Source: Mucilaginibacter rubeus (GTDB lineage: Bacteria; Bacteroidota; Bacteroidia; Sphingobacteriales; Sphingobacteriaceae). From it: DNA of 64,000 bases. How positions within the stretch are numbered: the stretch's first letter is position 1; every line of letters starts with the position of its first letter. The DNA is taken from contig NZ_CP043450.1 in assembly GCF_003286415.2 (NCBI RefSeq), positions 6,448,001 to 6,512,000 of the forward strand, written 5' to 3'. A model generated the notes under the pieces. It saw only the letters and a program-made list of their open reading frames with translations. It made no database searches and was not told the origin of the DNA. This document shows, piece by piece, positions 42,046-49,805 of the stretch. The translations under genes were made by a program, and so were the position numbers.

Positions 42046-44499
42046 TTAAAACCCTAAACTTAACGAAGCCATAAAGTTTCGCGGCGCCTGAGGGAAGTAA
42101 TAGTTATAGTTAATTACGTGCCCGCCCTCAATATCCGGATAGGTAGCACCGTTGTTTTCATACTTCTCGCTGAAGATATTATTAACCTGCAGGCCGACAG
42201 TTATGTTTTTAACCGAGCGTACGCTGAAACTGTACCTCAACCTCACGTCGTTTACGAAAAAGCTATTCAACACGCGGTTGGCAGCATAAGGGTTAGCGGC
42301 ATTATCCGGTGCGATACCAAAACCTTCAGGATTGCGGTTCATCGTATTATCCAGGTATTGCTTGCCTACATATTTGCTGATAAAAGCGATCTCGCCGCCT
42401 TTGATAGGGCTGTAGCTAATTACGCTTGACCCGGTGAGCGATGGAGAATATGCAATGTCTGTTTTGGCAAAAGTTTCTTCAACAAGGGCCCCGTTATCAT
42501 AATTAGAGAAAAACTGCTGATAGTTTTTGATCTTGTTGGTGCTTAAAGTAGCAGTAACGCCCCAGTTTAACTGGCTGGTAATTTTCACTTTTCCGCTAAA
42601 CTCTAAACCGGCACGGTAGCTATCTTTTACGTTGGTGCGCACCGGGCTGCCTACGTCATTCAGCGAGCCGGTTAATACCAATTGATTTTTATATAACATA
42701 TAGAAACCATTCAACTCGCCGCTGAAAACAGGTGAGCTAAAACGGTAACCGGCCTCAAAATCTTTCAGGTTTTCAGCTTTCGGGCGGTTTTGCGGAGGCG
42801 ATTGTACATAGTCGTCACGATTAGGTTCGTGGTTACCTACCGCAAAGGATGCGTACACATTGCTATGTTCGTTAAACTGATAAGTTACGCCCGCTTTAGG
42901 GTTAAAGAAGTTTAACTGCGCCGTTTGCTGGGCGTTGTTAAGGTTTTTGTCGATACCAAAAAACGAATAATTAATATGGCGGTACTGCATATCGGCATAC
43001 AGCAAAAACTTGTCTACATGCCATTCAGCCCTGCCAAAAATATTGAAGTCTTTCTTTTTGGCATCATCACGGTAATATTGATAGTTAGGGCCAACACCTA
43101 TGCTTTCCTCGGCAGAAATAATATTGCCATAGTGCGCACCTTTGTATTCGTTATAAGCACCGCCAAGGTTGAAGTTTAGTTTTGTGGTAGGCTGATATTT
43201 TAAGGCATAGGTAACACCATAAAAATCGTTATTGAGCCACTGGCGGCGTACAAGGTTAGTGGTTTTAATGGTATCGGTGCCATAAATAACAGGCGTTAAG
43301 CCGTAGTTACTTACGTCGTCGTCTTTTTTATATTCCTCATAGTAGCCTTCGCCATGGGTATAGTGTAAGGCCCCGCTGAATGATAGTTTATCCGAAAACT
43401 TTTTATCGTACAATAACTGGTAGTGGTTTTGCAGATAGTCGTCAACTTCGTCTTTATAAAACGCGTTGTTGCCCATATAGCCCAATTCGTTATAGGTGCG
43501 GTTATCCGAACGGGTATCATCGCCTATCACATAATCGGCTACGCCGTTCCAGGCCTGGTAGGTGCGCTCATGGCCCGAGAATACGTTTAACCTTAAAGTA
43601 CTGTTATCGCCATAATAGGCACCACTCACAAAAAATGATTTTAACTGGGCTGATGCACGGGCGATATAGCCGTCGGAACGGATTCGCGACAAGCGGCCAT
43701 CAATACTAAACCTGCCGCCAAGTAAACCTGTACCCATACTCACTGTGTTTTTTACCGAACCGTATGAACCTGCTGAATTATCAAGCTGGGCATAGGCGGT
43801 GTCACGGCGGGTTGCTGTTTGTACGTTGATGCTACCGCCAAAAGCACCCGCGCCATTGGTTGAAGTACCCACGCCACGCTGAATTTGCAGGTTATTGATA
43901 GAAGAAGCAAAATCGGGCAGGTCGACAAAGAATGCGCCCTGGCTTTCAGCATCATTCAATGGAATGCCGTTAACGGTTACGTTGATGCGTGACGCGTCTG
44001 AACCCCTGATCCGGATGCCTGTATAGCCAATACCTGTACCCGCATCTGAGCTAACTACAACCGATGGCGTTTGGTTTAACAGGTAAGGCAAATCCTGGCC
44101 GAAATTGTTCTTTTCCAGGTCTTTTTTACTGAGGTTGGTGAATGCCGTTGGTGAGTTTTTGCCCGCACGGGTGGCAATTACCGTTACTTCGTCGGTAGTT
44201 AATGTTCCTGAGCCTAATGTAAAATCAAGAATTTTATTTGCATTGACGGCTTCAGTTATGGTTACGGGTTTATATCCTATATAGCTGACTTTTAGCGTAT
44301 AGTTTCCGTTTTTTAAATTATTGAAACGATACTTACCGGCAGCATCTGTAATGCTATTTTGCTGCGGATTTAAAATAGTAACAGTAGCGCCGGGCAGTGC
44401 TTCGCCTGATTGATTGGTCACTTTCCCCGAAATGGAAAGCTGGGCCGATGCCAAAACAGGCGACAGCAGGGCCATTATGGCCACAAATAAATTTTTCAA
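42046..44499 (-). CDS. TonB-dependent receptor, predicted thiamine/TPP uptake
   Basis: 817 aa. Signal peptide MKNLFVAIMALLSPVLASAQ, CarboxypepD_reg-like domain (about 22-100, ISGKVTNQSGEALPGATVTI), plug with IRIRGSDASRINVTVNGIPL, then the barrel ending RNFMASLSLGF. No STN domain. The long 5' leader is a TPP riboswitch, so the ligand is most likely thiamine or thiamine diphosphate, delivered to the periplasm for PnuT. Expression should fall when TPP is plentiful. Confidence 0.92.
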   Translation of the reverse strand: MKNLFVAIMALLSPVLASAQLSISGKVTNQSGEALPGATVTILNPQQNSITDAAGKYRFNNLKNGNYTLKVSYIGYKPVTITEAVNANKILDFTLGSGTLTTDEVTVIATRAGKNSPTAFTNLSKKDLEKNNFGQDLPYLLNQTPSVVVSSDAGTGIGYTGIRIRGSDASRINVTVNGIPLNDAESQGAFFVDLPDFASSINNLQIQRGVGTSTNGAGAFGGSINVQTATRRDTAYAQLDNSAGSYGSVKNTVSMGTGLLGGRFSIDGRLSRIRSDGYIARASAQLKSFFVSGAYYGDNSTLRLNVFSGHERTYQAWNGVADYVIGDDTRSDNRTYNELGYMGNNAFYKDEVDDYLQNHYQLLYDKKFSDKLSFSGALHYTHGEGYYEEYKKDDDVSNYGLTPVIYGTDTIKTTNLVRRQWLNNDFYGVTYALKYQPTTKLNFNLGGAYNEYKGAHYGNIISAEESIGVGPNYQYYRDDAKKKDFNIFGRAEWHVDKFLLYADMQYRHINYSFFGIDKNLNNAQQTAQLNFFNPKAGVTYQFNEHSNVYASFAVGNHEPNRDDYVQSPPQNRPKAENLKDFEAGYRFSSPVFSGELNGFYMLYKNQLVLTGSLNDVGSPVRTNVKDSYRAGLEFSGKVKITSQLNWGVTATLSTNKIKNYQQFFSNYDNGALVEETFAKTDIAYSPSLTGSSVISYSPIKGGEIAFISKYVGKQYLDNTMNRNPEGFGIAPDNAANPYAANRVLNSFFVNDVRLRYSFSVRSVKNITVGLQVNNIFSEKYENNGATYPDIEGGHVINYNYYFPQAPRNFMASLSLGF

Positions 44500-44571
44500 A
44501 ATGTGTAAAACAAAAATTTGAGTTAAACCATCTGCACGCCAGGGAGAAGCAGCAGTACACTTAACTTATTT

Positions 44572-44783
44572 ACCTTTATCCCTACGCCGGCATTATCCGG
44601 ATCAGGTGTGGGGGGAAGTCGTGAGTCGGAAGTTGTTAGCCGGAAGTCGTGATTGACTTAAAACTTAGAACTTAGTACTTATGACTTACTCCCTGGGTAT
44701 GATCTCAGCCCGTCTTTCAGTTTGGTAAAACAATCTGTAGTTTGTTTTGCAACCAAAGCAAGGCACCCCTTGAGAATTGTATT
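44572..44783 (-). ncRNA. TPP riboswitch (THI element) with extended P3 and a junction insert
   Basis: On the minus strand: GGGGTGCC near 44770 (P2/P3 5' side), a long P3 arm in which TTTGGT pairs with ACCAAA and AAAACAA pairs with TTGTTTT, then CTGAGA and ATACCC (44700-44695), and finally CCTGATCCGGATAATGCCGG and CGTAGGGA (44606-44578). These are all core TPP-binding segments. Between ACCC and CCTGAT, where about 6 nt are usual, there are 88 nt (44694-44607) made mostly of AAGT and ACTT units able to fold on themselves. It controls the receptor gene 72 nt downstream. Confidence 0.93.
44607..44694 (-). repeat. AAGT/ACTT-rich insert inside the riboswitch junction
   Basis: Five AAGT units (minus strand AAGTCAT, AAGTACT, AAGTTCT, AAGTTTT, AAGTC) are followed by four ACTT units. 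AAGTC at 44687-44683 pairs with GACTT at 44620-44616, and GGG at 44693-44691 can pair with the CCCCCC run. The insert would form an extra helix from the three-way junction. It resembles an intergenic repeat. Confidence 0.75.
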
Positions 44784-44787
44784 GGGG

Positions 44788-44795
44788 CAAAGATA
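44788..44795 (-). promoter_or_regulatory. Promoter -7 box for the thiamine operon
   Basis: On the minus strand TATCTTTG, an exact TAnnTTTG match, placed so that transcription would begin within a few bases of the riboswitch 5' end. The -33 box is not clear. Confidence 0.6.
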
Positions 44796-44825
44796 TGTTT
44801 TGATTTCGGGAATTGGGACTTAATG

Positions 44826-44858
44826 TTTCAAAATATTGAAACTATATGCGTATTTTTG
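44826..44858 (+). promoter_or_regulatory. Toxin-antitoxin promoter with a dyad at the -33 box
   Basis: TTTC (44826-44829), 21 nt, then TATTTTTG (44851-44858). The dyad TTTCAA-AATA-TTGAAA at 44826-44841 overlaps the -33 element and is a natural operator for the antitoxin. The ATG is 18 nt past the -7 box. The divergent thiamine promoter lies only about 30 bp away. Confidence 0.55.
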
Positions 44859-44876
44859 GTAAAAGCGAGGATTAAA

Positions 44877-45113
44877 ATGACAGCAGTTGAGTTAAAGGAA
44901 AAGCTTATAGATAAAATCAATCATACAGATGATGTTGAGTTATTAAATCAAATTTCAAGGGTTATTAATCTTGATACTGAAGCTAATGATATCTACATAT
45001 TGAGTGCGGATGAAATTAAAGCAGTTAAAGAAGGAATTGATCAAGTTGAAAACGGCAATTTTTTAACAAATGAAGCAGCAAATAATTTGATTGATAAATG
45101 CTTAGGGAGATAA
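44877..45113 (+). CDS. Antitoxin of a ParE/RelE-type pair
   Basis: 78 aa from the ATG at 44877 (MTAVELKEKLIDKINH). An upstream in-frame start at 44742 would lie inside the riboswitch and is rejected. Helical, acidic, with LSADEIKAVKEGIDQVENG and a C-terminal region that could wrap the toxin. It has no recognised DNA-binding motif but may act at the dyad in its promoter. It overlaps the toxin start by 16 nt, as usual for such pairs. Confidence 0.75.
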   Translation: MTAVELKEKLIDKINHTDDVELLNQISRVINLDTEANDIYILSADEIKAVKEGIDQVENGNFLTNEAANNLIDKCLGR

Positions 45114-45391
45114 AATGGTCAACAAGAGCTATTCAGGAATGGGTAGAAATTTTAGAATATTGGATAGAAAGAAATAAATCAAACATATATAGCTTAAAGC
45201 TCGACCATTTATTTAAAGCAAGTTTCGCGATTATCGCAACATCACCCGAAATAGGAAGGCCTACTGACTTTCCGCATGTCCGGATAAAAATCATTCGTGA
45301 TTACATTGTCTACTATCGAATTACTCCAGAAAATATCGAAATTTTAACGGTTAGAGATAGCCGAAGAGACCCTAAAAAGTTCAATTTGTAA
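45098..45391 (+). CDS. ParE/RelE-family toxin
   Basis: 97 aa, typical for the family. Motifs: WSTRAIQEWVEILEYWIERNKS (N-terminal helices), SPEIGRPTDFPHVRIKIIRDYIVYYRI (strand core with Arg residues) and ILTVRDSRRDPKKF at the end. ParE members poison gyrase and RelE members cut mRNA; the short helix-rich start favours the ParE side, but this is not certain. It is translated from within the antitoxin gene end. Confidence 0.88.
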   Translation: MLREIKWSTRAIQEWVEILEYWIERNKSNIYSLKLDHLFKASFAIIATSPEIGRPTDFPHVRIKIIRDYIVYYRITPENIEILTVRDSRRDPKKFNL

Positions 45392-45525
45392 ATTAGCCTG
45401 TAGCTTTCAAATGATTTCAGAACTTACGATTTGAGTATTTCCTAAAATTTCAAATCTTATTAATCTCTTTATGCCTAAATATGTTTTATAAGGCTTTATT
45501 GACTTTTAAATTAACAGGTTACTAA

Positions 45526-45560
45526 ATTCGAAATCCAAAATCCGAAATCCGAAATCAAAA
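45526..45560. repeat. Short direct repeats CGAAATCC before aspS
   Basis: Four close copies of (C)CGAAATC(C) or TCCAAAATC (periods of about 8-10 nt) lie directly upstream of the aspS promoter. A related tract is at 20078-20113. The rest of the 45392-45593 gap is A+T-rich without an ORF. Confidence 0.5.
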
Positions 45561-45563
45561 TCC

Positions 45564-45571
45564 TACTTTAG
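45564..45571 (+). promoter_or_regulatory. Probable aspS promoter -7 box
   Basis: TACTTTAG matches TAnnTTTG at all but one fixed base. It is 22 nt before the aspS ATG. The -33 region is occupied by the CGAAATCC repeats. Confidence 0.35.
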
Positions 45572-45593
45572 CAAACTTTTATAAAACATTGCT

Positions 45594-47339
45594 ATGCTTA
45601 GAACTCATACCTGCGGCGAATTAAATATCAGCCATTTAGGCCAAACCGTTACTTTATGCGGTTGGGTACAAAAATCGCGCGATTTGGGCGGTACTACTTT
45701 TATCGACGTGCGCGACCGTTATGGTTTAACCCAATTGATATTTAACACAGATACAGATGCTACGCTGCGCGAAAAAAGCCGTGAACTTGGTCGCGAGTTT
45801 GTGATCAAAGTTACCGGTAATGTAATTGAGCGTGCCAGTAAAAATACCAAGATCCCAACCGGCGAAATTGAAATTGTTGTTACGGATATTGAAGTGCTTA
45901 ACGCGGCCAAATTGCCTCCTTTCCTGATTGAAGACGAAACAGATGGCGGCGAGGAATTACGTGCTAAATATCGTTACCTCGACCTGCGTCGTAACCCTAT
46001 CCGCAACAACCTGGTACTTCGCCACAAAATGGCCCAGGAAGTGCGTAAATATTTAGATAAGCTTGATTTTATTGAGGTTGAAACCCCAGTATTGATCAAG
46101 TCGACCCCGGAAGGTGCGCGCGACTTTGTGGTGCCAAGCCGCATGAACGCGGGCGAGTTTTACGCTTTGCCGCAATCGCCTCAAACTTTTAAACAGTTAC
46201 TAATGGTAAGCGGTTTCGACCGTTATTTTCAGATTGTAAAATGTTTCAGGGATGAGGACTTACGTGCCGACCGTCAGCCTGAATTTACCCAGATTGACTG
46301 TGAGCTTTCATTTGTAAGCCAGGAAGATATCCTGAATATTTTTGAAGGCCTTACCCGTCACCTGTTCAAAACTGTAAAAGGTATTGACCTGGGCGAGGTT
46401 CCGCGTATGCTGTATTCGGATGCGATGCGCCTGTACGGATCAGATAAACCTGACGTGCGTTTTGGGATGGAGTTTGTTGAGCTGAGCGATATTGTAAAAG
46501 GCAAAGGCTTCAGCATTTTTGATAATGCTGAACTGGTTGTTGGTATCAACGCAAAAGGTTGTGCAAGCTATACCCGCAAACAGGTTGATGAACTAACCGA
46601 ATGGTTAAAACGCCCTCAAATTGGCGTAACAGGCATGATCTATTGCCGTTACAATGAAGATGGTACCCTGAAATCGTCAGTAGATAAATTCTATAATGAA
46701 GATGAGCTAACCAACTGGGCAGCCGCATTCGGTGCTGAAAAAGGCGACTTAATGCTGATTTTGGCCGGTGGTGCTGATAAAGTACGTAAGCAATTGAACG
46801 AGCTTCGCCTGGAAATGGGTAGCCGTTTAGGCCTACGAGATAAAAACACATTCGCTCCGCTATGGGTAGTTGACTTCCCGTTATTGGAATGGGATGAAGA
46901 GAGCGGCCGTTACCATGCCATGCACCACCCGTTCACGTCGCCAAAGCCGGAGGATATTAATCTTCTGGATACCGAACCCGGAGCAGTACGCGCCAATGCA
47001 TACGACCTGGTGATCAATGGTACCGAAATTGGCGGTGGTTCTATCCGTATCCATGACCGTGGTTTGCAATCACTGATGTTCAAGCATCTTGGTTTCTCGC
47101 CAGAGGAAGCACAAAAACAATTCGGCTTCCTGATGGATGCCTTTGAGTACGGCGCACCTCCACATGGTGGTATCGCGTTTGGTTTCGACCGCCTGGCATC
47201 AATATTTGCCGGCCTGGATTCTATCCGTGATGTGATCGCCTTCCCTAAAAACAATTCGGGCCGCGATGTGATGATCGATTCGCCATCAACTATTGCCGAA
47301 GCGCAAATGACCGAGCTGAAAATTAAAACAACGGTTTAA
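45594..47339 (+). CDS. aspS: Aspartate--tRNA ligase
   Basis: 581 aa, full-length bacterial class II enzyme. OB-fold anticodon-binding domain (1-about 105, GWVQKSRDLGGTTFIDVRDR), motif 2 FRDEDLRADRQPEFTQID, the GAD insertion domain (about 290-400), and motif 3 HGGIAFGFDRL near the C-terminus. It charges tRNA-Asp in the cytoplasm. The gene has its own terminator just downstream, so the FKBP genes after it are transcribed separately. Confidence 0.98.
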   Translation: MLRTHTCGELNISHLGQTVTLCGWVQKSRDLGGTTFIDVRDRYGLTQLIFNTDTDATLREKSRELGREFVIKVTGNVIERASKNTKIPTGEIEIVVTDIEVLNAAKLPPFLIEDETDGGEELRAKYRYLDLRRNPIRNNLVLRHKMAQEVRKYLDKLDFIEVETPVLIKSTPEGARDFVVPSRMNAGEFYALPQSPQTFKQLLMVSGFDRYFQIVKCFRDEDLRADRQPEFTQIDCELSFVSQEDILNIFEGLTRHLFKTVKGIDLGEVPRMLYSDAMRLYGSDKPDVRFGMEFVELSDIVKGKGFSIFDNAELVVGINAKGCASYTRKQVDELTEWLKRPQIGVTGMIYCRYNEDGTLKSSVDKFYNEDELTNWAAAFGAEKGDLMLILAGGADKVRKQLNELRLEMGSRLGLRDKNTFAPLWVVDFPLLEWDEESGRYHAMHHPFTSPKPEDINLLDTEPGAVRANAYDLVINGTEIGGGSIRIHDRGLQSLMFKHLGFSPEEAQKQFGFLMDAFEYGAPPHGGIAFGFDRLASIFAGLDSIRDVIAFPKNNSGRDVMIDSPSTIAEAQMTELKIKTTV

Positions 47340-47360
47340 TCAACCCAAAACATAAACTAA

Positions 47361-47390
47361 GCCCCCTTTATTGCAAAGGGGGCTTTTATT
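47361..47390 (+). terminator. Intrinsic terminator of aspS
   Basis: A 9-bp stem GCCCCCTTT / AAAGGGGGC with a 5-nt loop, followed by TTTTATTT, starts 22 nt past the aspS stop. Confidence 0.93.
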
Positions 47391-47402
47391 TGGATACCCA
47401 TC

Positions 47403-47867
47403 ATGAAAAAATACCTTTTATTGCTAAGCGCGGTTATCATTACGCTGATGATGTCATGCGATAACTCCGTTAAACTGAATCAGGAAAAACAGGCTAAAAC
47501 AGATGATTCGCTGATCCGCGTTTACCTGAAAGCTAATCCGCAGCTTAAAGTGCAGAAACACTCGTCGGGCATTTACTTCCAGGTTTTATCTGAAGGTAAA
47601 GGCCAGCACCCGACCGAAAGCTCGATGGTTACGGTAAATTATACCGCGGCTTTACTAAATGATATGGTGGTTGATAAGGCAAGTGGCTTTTCAAGTCCAT
47701 TGGATCATTTAATTAAAGGCTGGCAAATAGGCATTCCGCTGGTGAAAGAGGGCGGTACCATATTACTCATTGTACCCTCGGGGCTTGCTTATGGTGCTAA
47801 TGGCGTAGGCCGGATTCCTGAAAACTCGGTATTGGTGTTTACTGTAGATTTAACAGAATTTAAGTAA
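47403..47867 (+). CDS. FKBP-type peptidyl-prolyl isomerase lipoprotein (copy 1)
   Basis: 154 aa. Lipobox in LMMSC (Cys19). One FKBP domain from about 62: VNYTAALLNDMVVDKA, LIKGWQIGIPLVKEGG and GLAYGANGVGRIPENSVLVFTVDL. The pocket Phe of the Phe-Asp pair is Val here (MVVD), so activity may be reduced. First of three tandem relatives between aspS and miaE, all periplasmic or outer-membrane lipoproteins; probable role is folding or anchoring of envelope proteins. Confidence 0.9.
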   Translation: MKKYLLLLSAVIITLMMSCDNSVKLNQEKQAKTDDSLIRVYLKANPQLKVQKHSSGIYFQVLSEGKGQHPTESSMVTVNYTAALLNDMVVDKASGFSSPLDHLIKGWQIGIPLVKEGGTILLIVPSGLAYGANGVGRIPENSVLVFTVDLTEFK

Positions 47868-47946
47868 ATCGGCCAAAATAAGTTGAATGTTGTAGCGTTC
47901 TGTAGCTTTTACCCGTCAAATTAACTAAAACAGAACTATTAACTCA

Positions 47947-48402
47947 ATGAAGAAATTTCTATTATTCGTATTCGCCCCTCTGGTGATCCTCGCTTCATGC
48001 TCAAAAGACAAATTCGACGCTTCAAAACAGGCAGCTGCAGATGATGCCGCTATTAAAGCTTACATCGGTACCGATACTGCTTTTCATGCTACCGCCGATG
48101 GTTCTGGTGTTTATTATAAAATTGTAACACAGGGCACCGGCGCAAAGCCAACCGCGTCATCAACAGTTAAGGTAACCTATACCGGGAAACTATTGGCCGG
48201 AACCACATTTGATTCAGGTACTATCAACCAAAGCCTCAGCGGCCTTATCGCTGGCTGGCAATCTGGTCTGCCTTACTTAAAAGCAGGCGGCCGCATAATT
48301 TTAGTGATCCCTTCAAGGGAGGGCTATGGCAACACTGCTAAAGATGGTATCCCTGCAAATTCGGTTTTGATATTTACAATTGATCTGCTTAGTTTTAGCT
48401 AA
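47947..48402 (+). CDS. FKBP-type peptidyl-prolyl isomerase lipoprotein (copy 2)
   Basis: 151 aa, lipobox LASC (Cys18). The FKBP domain is canonical: VTYTGKLLAGTTFDSG holds the Phe-Asp pair, LIAGWQSGLPYLKAGG has the pocket Trp, and GYGNTAKDGIPANSVLIFTIDL closes it. Of the three copies this one best fits an active isomerase. It lies 79 nt after copy 1 and 20 nt before copy 3. Confidence 0.92.
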   Translation: MKKFLLFVFAPLVILASCSKDKFDASKQAAADDAAIKAYIGTDTAFHATADGSGVYYKIVTQGTGAKPTASSTVKVTYTGKLLAGTTFDSGTINQSLSGLIAGWQSGLPYLKAGGRIILVIPSREGYGNTAKDGIPANSVLIFTIDLLSFS

Positions 48403-48422
48403 TTCAATTACCAAAGCCTGAA

Positions 48423-48890
48423 ATGAGAAAAAACCTGTTGCTGTTGTTATTGGCGCCGCTATTGGTGCTGTCTGCATGTTTTAAAGATAAATCGGCCGAT
48501 CCGCAGCAAAACGTTTTGAACGAGGACGGCAATATCAAAATTTACCTTGCAGCACATCCCGAAATCAGCGCGACGAAGGATACTTCAGGGCTTTATTATC
48601 AGATTATTACACCGGGAACAGGTACTCATGCCGGGCCAAATGCAACGGTTACTATCGACTACTCGGCGCAATTGCTTAGTGGCGTAAGTATAAATGGGCA
48701 AACAGATTACAGCAATAAACTCAATGTGCTGCTCACAGGCTGGCAAATCGGTATCCCGATGATTGCTGCCGGAGGCGAGATCCTGCTTATTGCTCCTTCC
48801 CGCTTAGCGTATGGCGTATATGGCACCAGCCAGATCCCGCCTAACTCTATCGTTATCTTTGATATCAAGCTCAAAAAAATAGAGCAATAA
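48423..48890 (+). CDS. FKBP-type peptidyl-prolyl isomerase lipoprotein (copy 3)
   Basis: 155 aa, lipobox LSAC (Cys19). The FKBP fold is kept (VTIDYSAQLLSG, LLTGWQIGIPMIAAGG, LAYGVYGTSQIPPNSIVIFDIKL), but the Phe-Asp pair reads Ile-Asn (VSINGQ), so catalysis is doubtful. It may have become a binding-only chaperone. A terminator follows. Confidence 0.88.
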   Translation: MRKNLLLLLLAPLLVLSACFKDKSADPQQNVLNEDGNIKIYLAAHPEISATKDTSGLYYQIITPGTGTHAGPNATVTIDYSAQLLSGVSINGQTDYSNKLNVLLTGWQIGIPMIAAGGEILLIAPSRLAYGVYGTSQIPPNSIVIFDIKLKKIEQ

Positions 48891-48899
48891 AAAAGTGAA

Positions 48900-48935
48900 A
48901 TAAGGCTATCCGTAAAGGATGGCCTTTATTTTTTT
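48900..48935 (+). terminator. Intrinsic terminator after the FKBP genes
   Basis: A 10-bp stem AAGGCTATCC / GGATGGCCTT (one G-U) with a short loop, followed by TATTTTTTT. Confidence 0.88.
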
Positions 48936-48991
48936 ACCCTTCGTAGTGACAACCTTTTGCCTTTCGCCTTTAACCTTTCGCCTCCAACAAC

Positions 48992-48999
48992 TATCTTTG
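48992..48999 (+). promoter_or_regulatory. miaE promoter -7 box, 4 nt before a GTG start
   Basis: TATCTTTG is an exact TAnnTTTG match ending at 48999, followed by TACC and the GTG start at 49004. No clean TTTG lies at -33. The geometry predicts a leaderless mRNA. Confidence 0.6.
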
Positions 49000-49003
49000 T
49001 ACC

Positions 49004-49603
49004 GTGAGCGAGAAAACCATTTTAAAACTGCAGCTGCCTACCGATCCGCTTTGGGTTAAGAACGTGGTGGAGAGCAATATCGAAGAGATTTTGACCGATC
49101 ATGCTTTTTGCGAACAAAAGGCGGCAAGTAATGCTATTACCCTTATTGTCCAAAATCCTAACCTGAGCGAGCTGGTACAGGAGATGGCGCTGCTGGTGCA
49201 GGAAGAAATGGATCATTTTAAACGCGTGCATGATATTATACTTGAGCGTGGCTATATCCTTGGCCGTGAGCGTAAGGATAACTACGTAAACGAGCTCAGA
49301 AAATTTATTATTGTGGGTGGTGGCCGCGAAGCTCAGTTGATTGACAGGCTGTTGTTTTCGGCCATGATTGAGGCCCGCAGCTGTGAGCGTTTTAAGGTGC
49401 TCTCCGAGAATATTAATGATGAACAATTAGCTGCCTTTTATCACGAGCTGATGATAAGCGAAGCAACCCACTACTCCATGTTCATTCGCCTAGCCAAAAA
49501 ATACGCCGAAGAAATAGATGTTGATGCCCGCTGGAAGCAATTCCTGGAGTATGAAGCCCATGTGATCCAGAATTACGGCAAGGGCGAGACCATTCATGGG
49601 TAA
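49004..49603 (+). CDS. miaE: tRNA-(ms2io6A)-hydroxylase
   Basis: 199 aa. Diiron hydroxylase of the ferritin-like fold that hydroxylates the isopentenyl group of ms2i6A37 in tRNA. Iron ligands visible: Glu68-x-x-His71, Glu123 (MIEARSCERF) and Glu153-x-x-His156 (SEATHYSMF), with Glu37 as a further candidate. Starts with GTG at 49004; the next in-frame Met would cut into the fold. Single gene; a family 1 palindrome follows. Confidence 0.93.
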   Translation: MSEKTILKLQLPTDPLWVKNVVESNIEEILTDHAFCEQKAASNAITLIVQNPNLSELVQEMALLVQEEMDHFKRVHDIILERGYILGRERKDNYVNELRKFIIVGGGREAQLIDRLLFSAMIEARSCERFKVLSENINDEQLAAFYHELMISEATHYSMFIRLAKKYAEEIDVDARWKQFLEYEAHVIQNYGKGETIHG

Positions 49604-49618
49604 GTTTCAATAAAAATG

Positions 49619-49700
49619 CGTCATTGCGAGGAACGAAGCAATCCCTAACCATACAGGGATGACCTGCAAATCGGGGATTGCTTCGTTCCTCGCAATGACG
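49619..49700. repeat. Palindromic repeat family 1, copy E
   Basis: Arms CGTCATTGCGAGGAACGAAGCAATCCC and GGGATTGCTTCGTTCCTCGCAATGACG, nearly identical to copy A, with a different centre (TAACCATACAGGGATGACC). It lies between miaE and the LytS gene. Confidence 0.9.
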
Positions 49701-49805
49701 TTTTGTGCCTATCTTGTTATTAGTTAGCCCCAAACTCATCCACACAATTCTGTAAAATACCGACACTTGCTTTTATTGCTGTAACATAATGCGTTATTTT
49801 ACATA

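Noticed and set aside
44607..44694. Possible CRISPR-like array (AAGT units)
   Set aside because: Units are 4-8 nt with no constant spacers and lie inside the riboswitch.
44742..44876. N-terminal extension of the antitoxin
   Set aside because: It would start inside the TPP riboswitch, and the -7 promoter box at 44851 lies within the extension.
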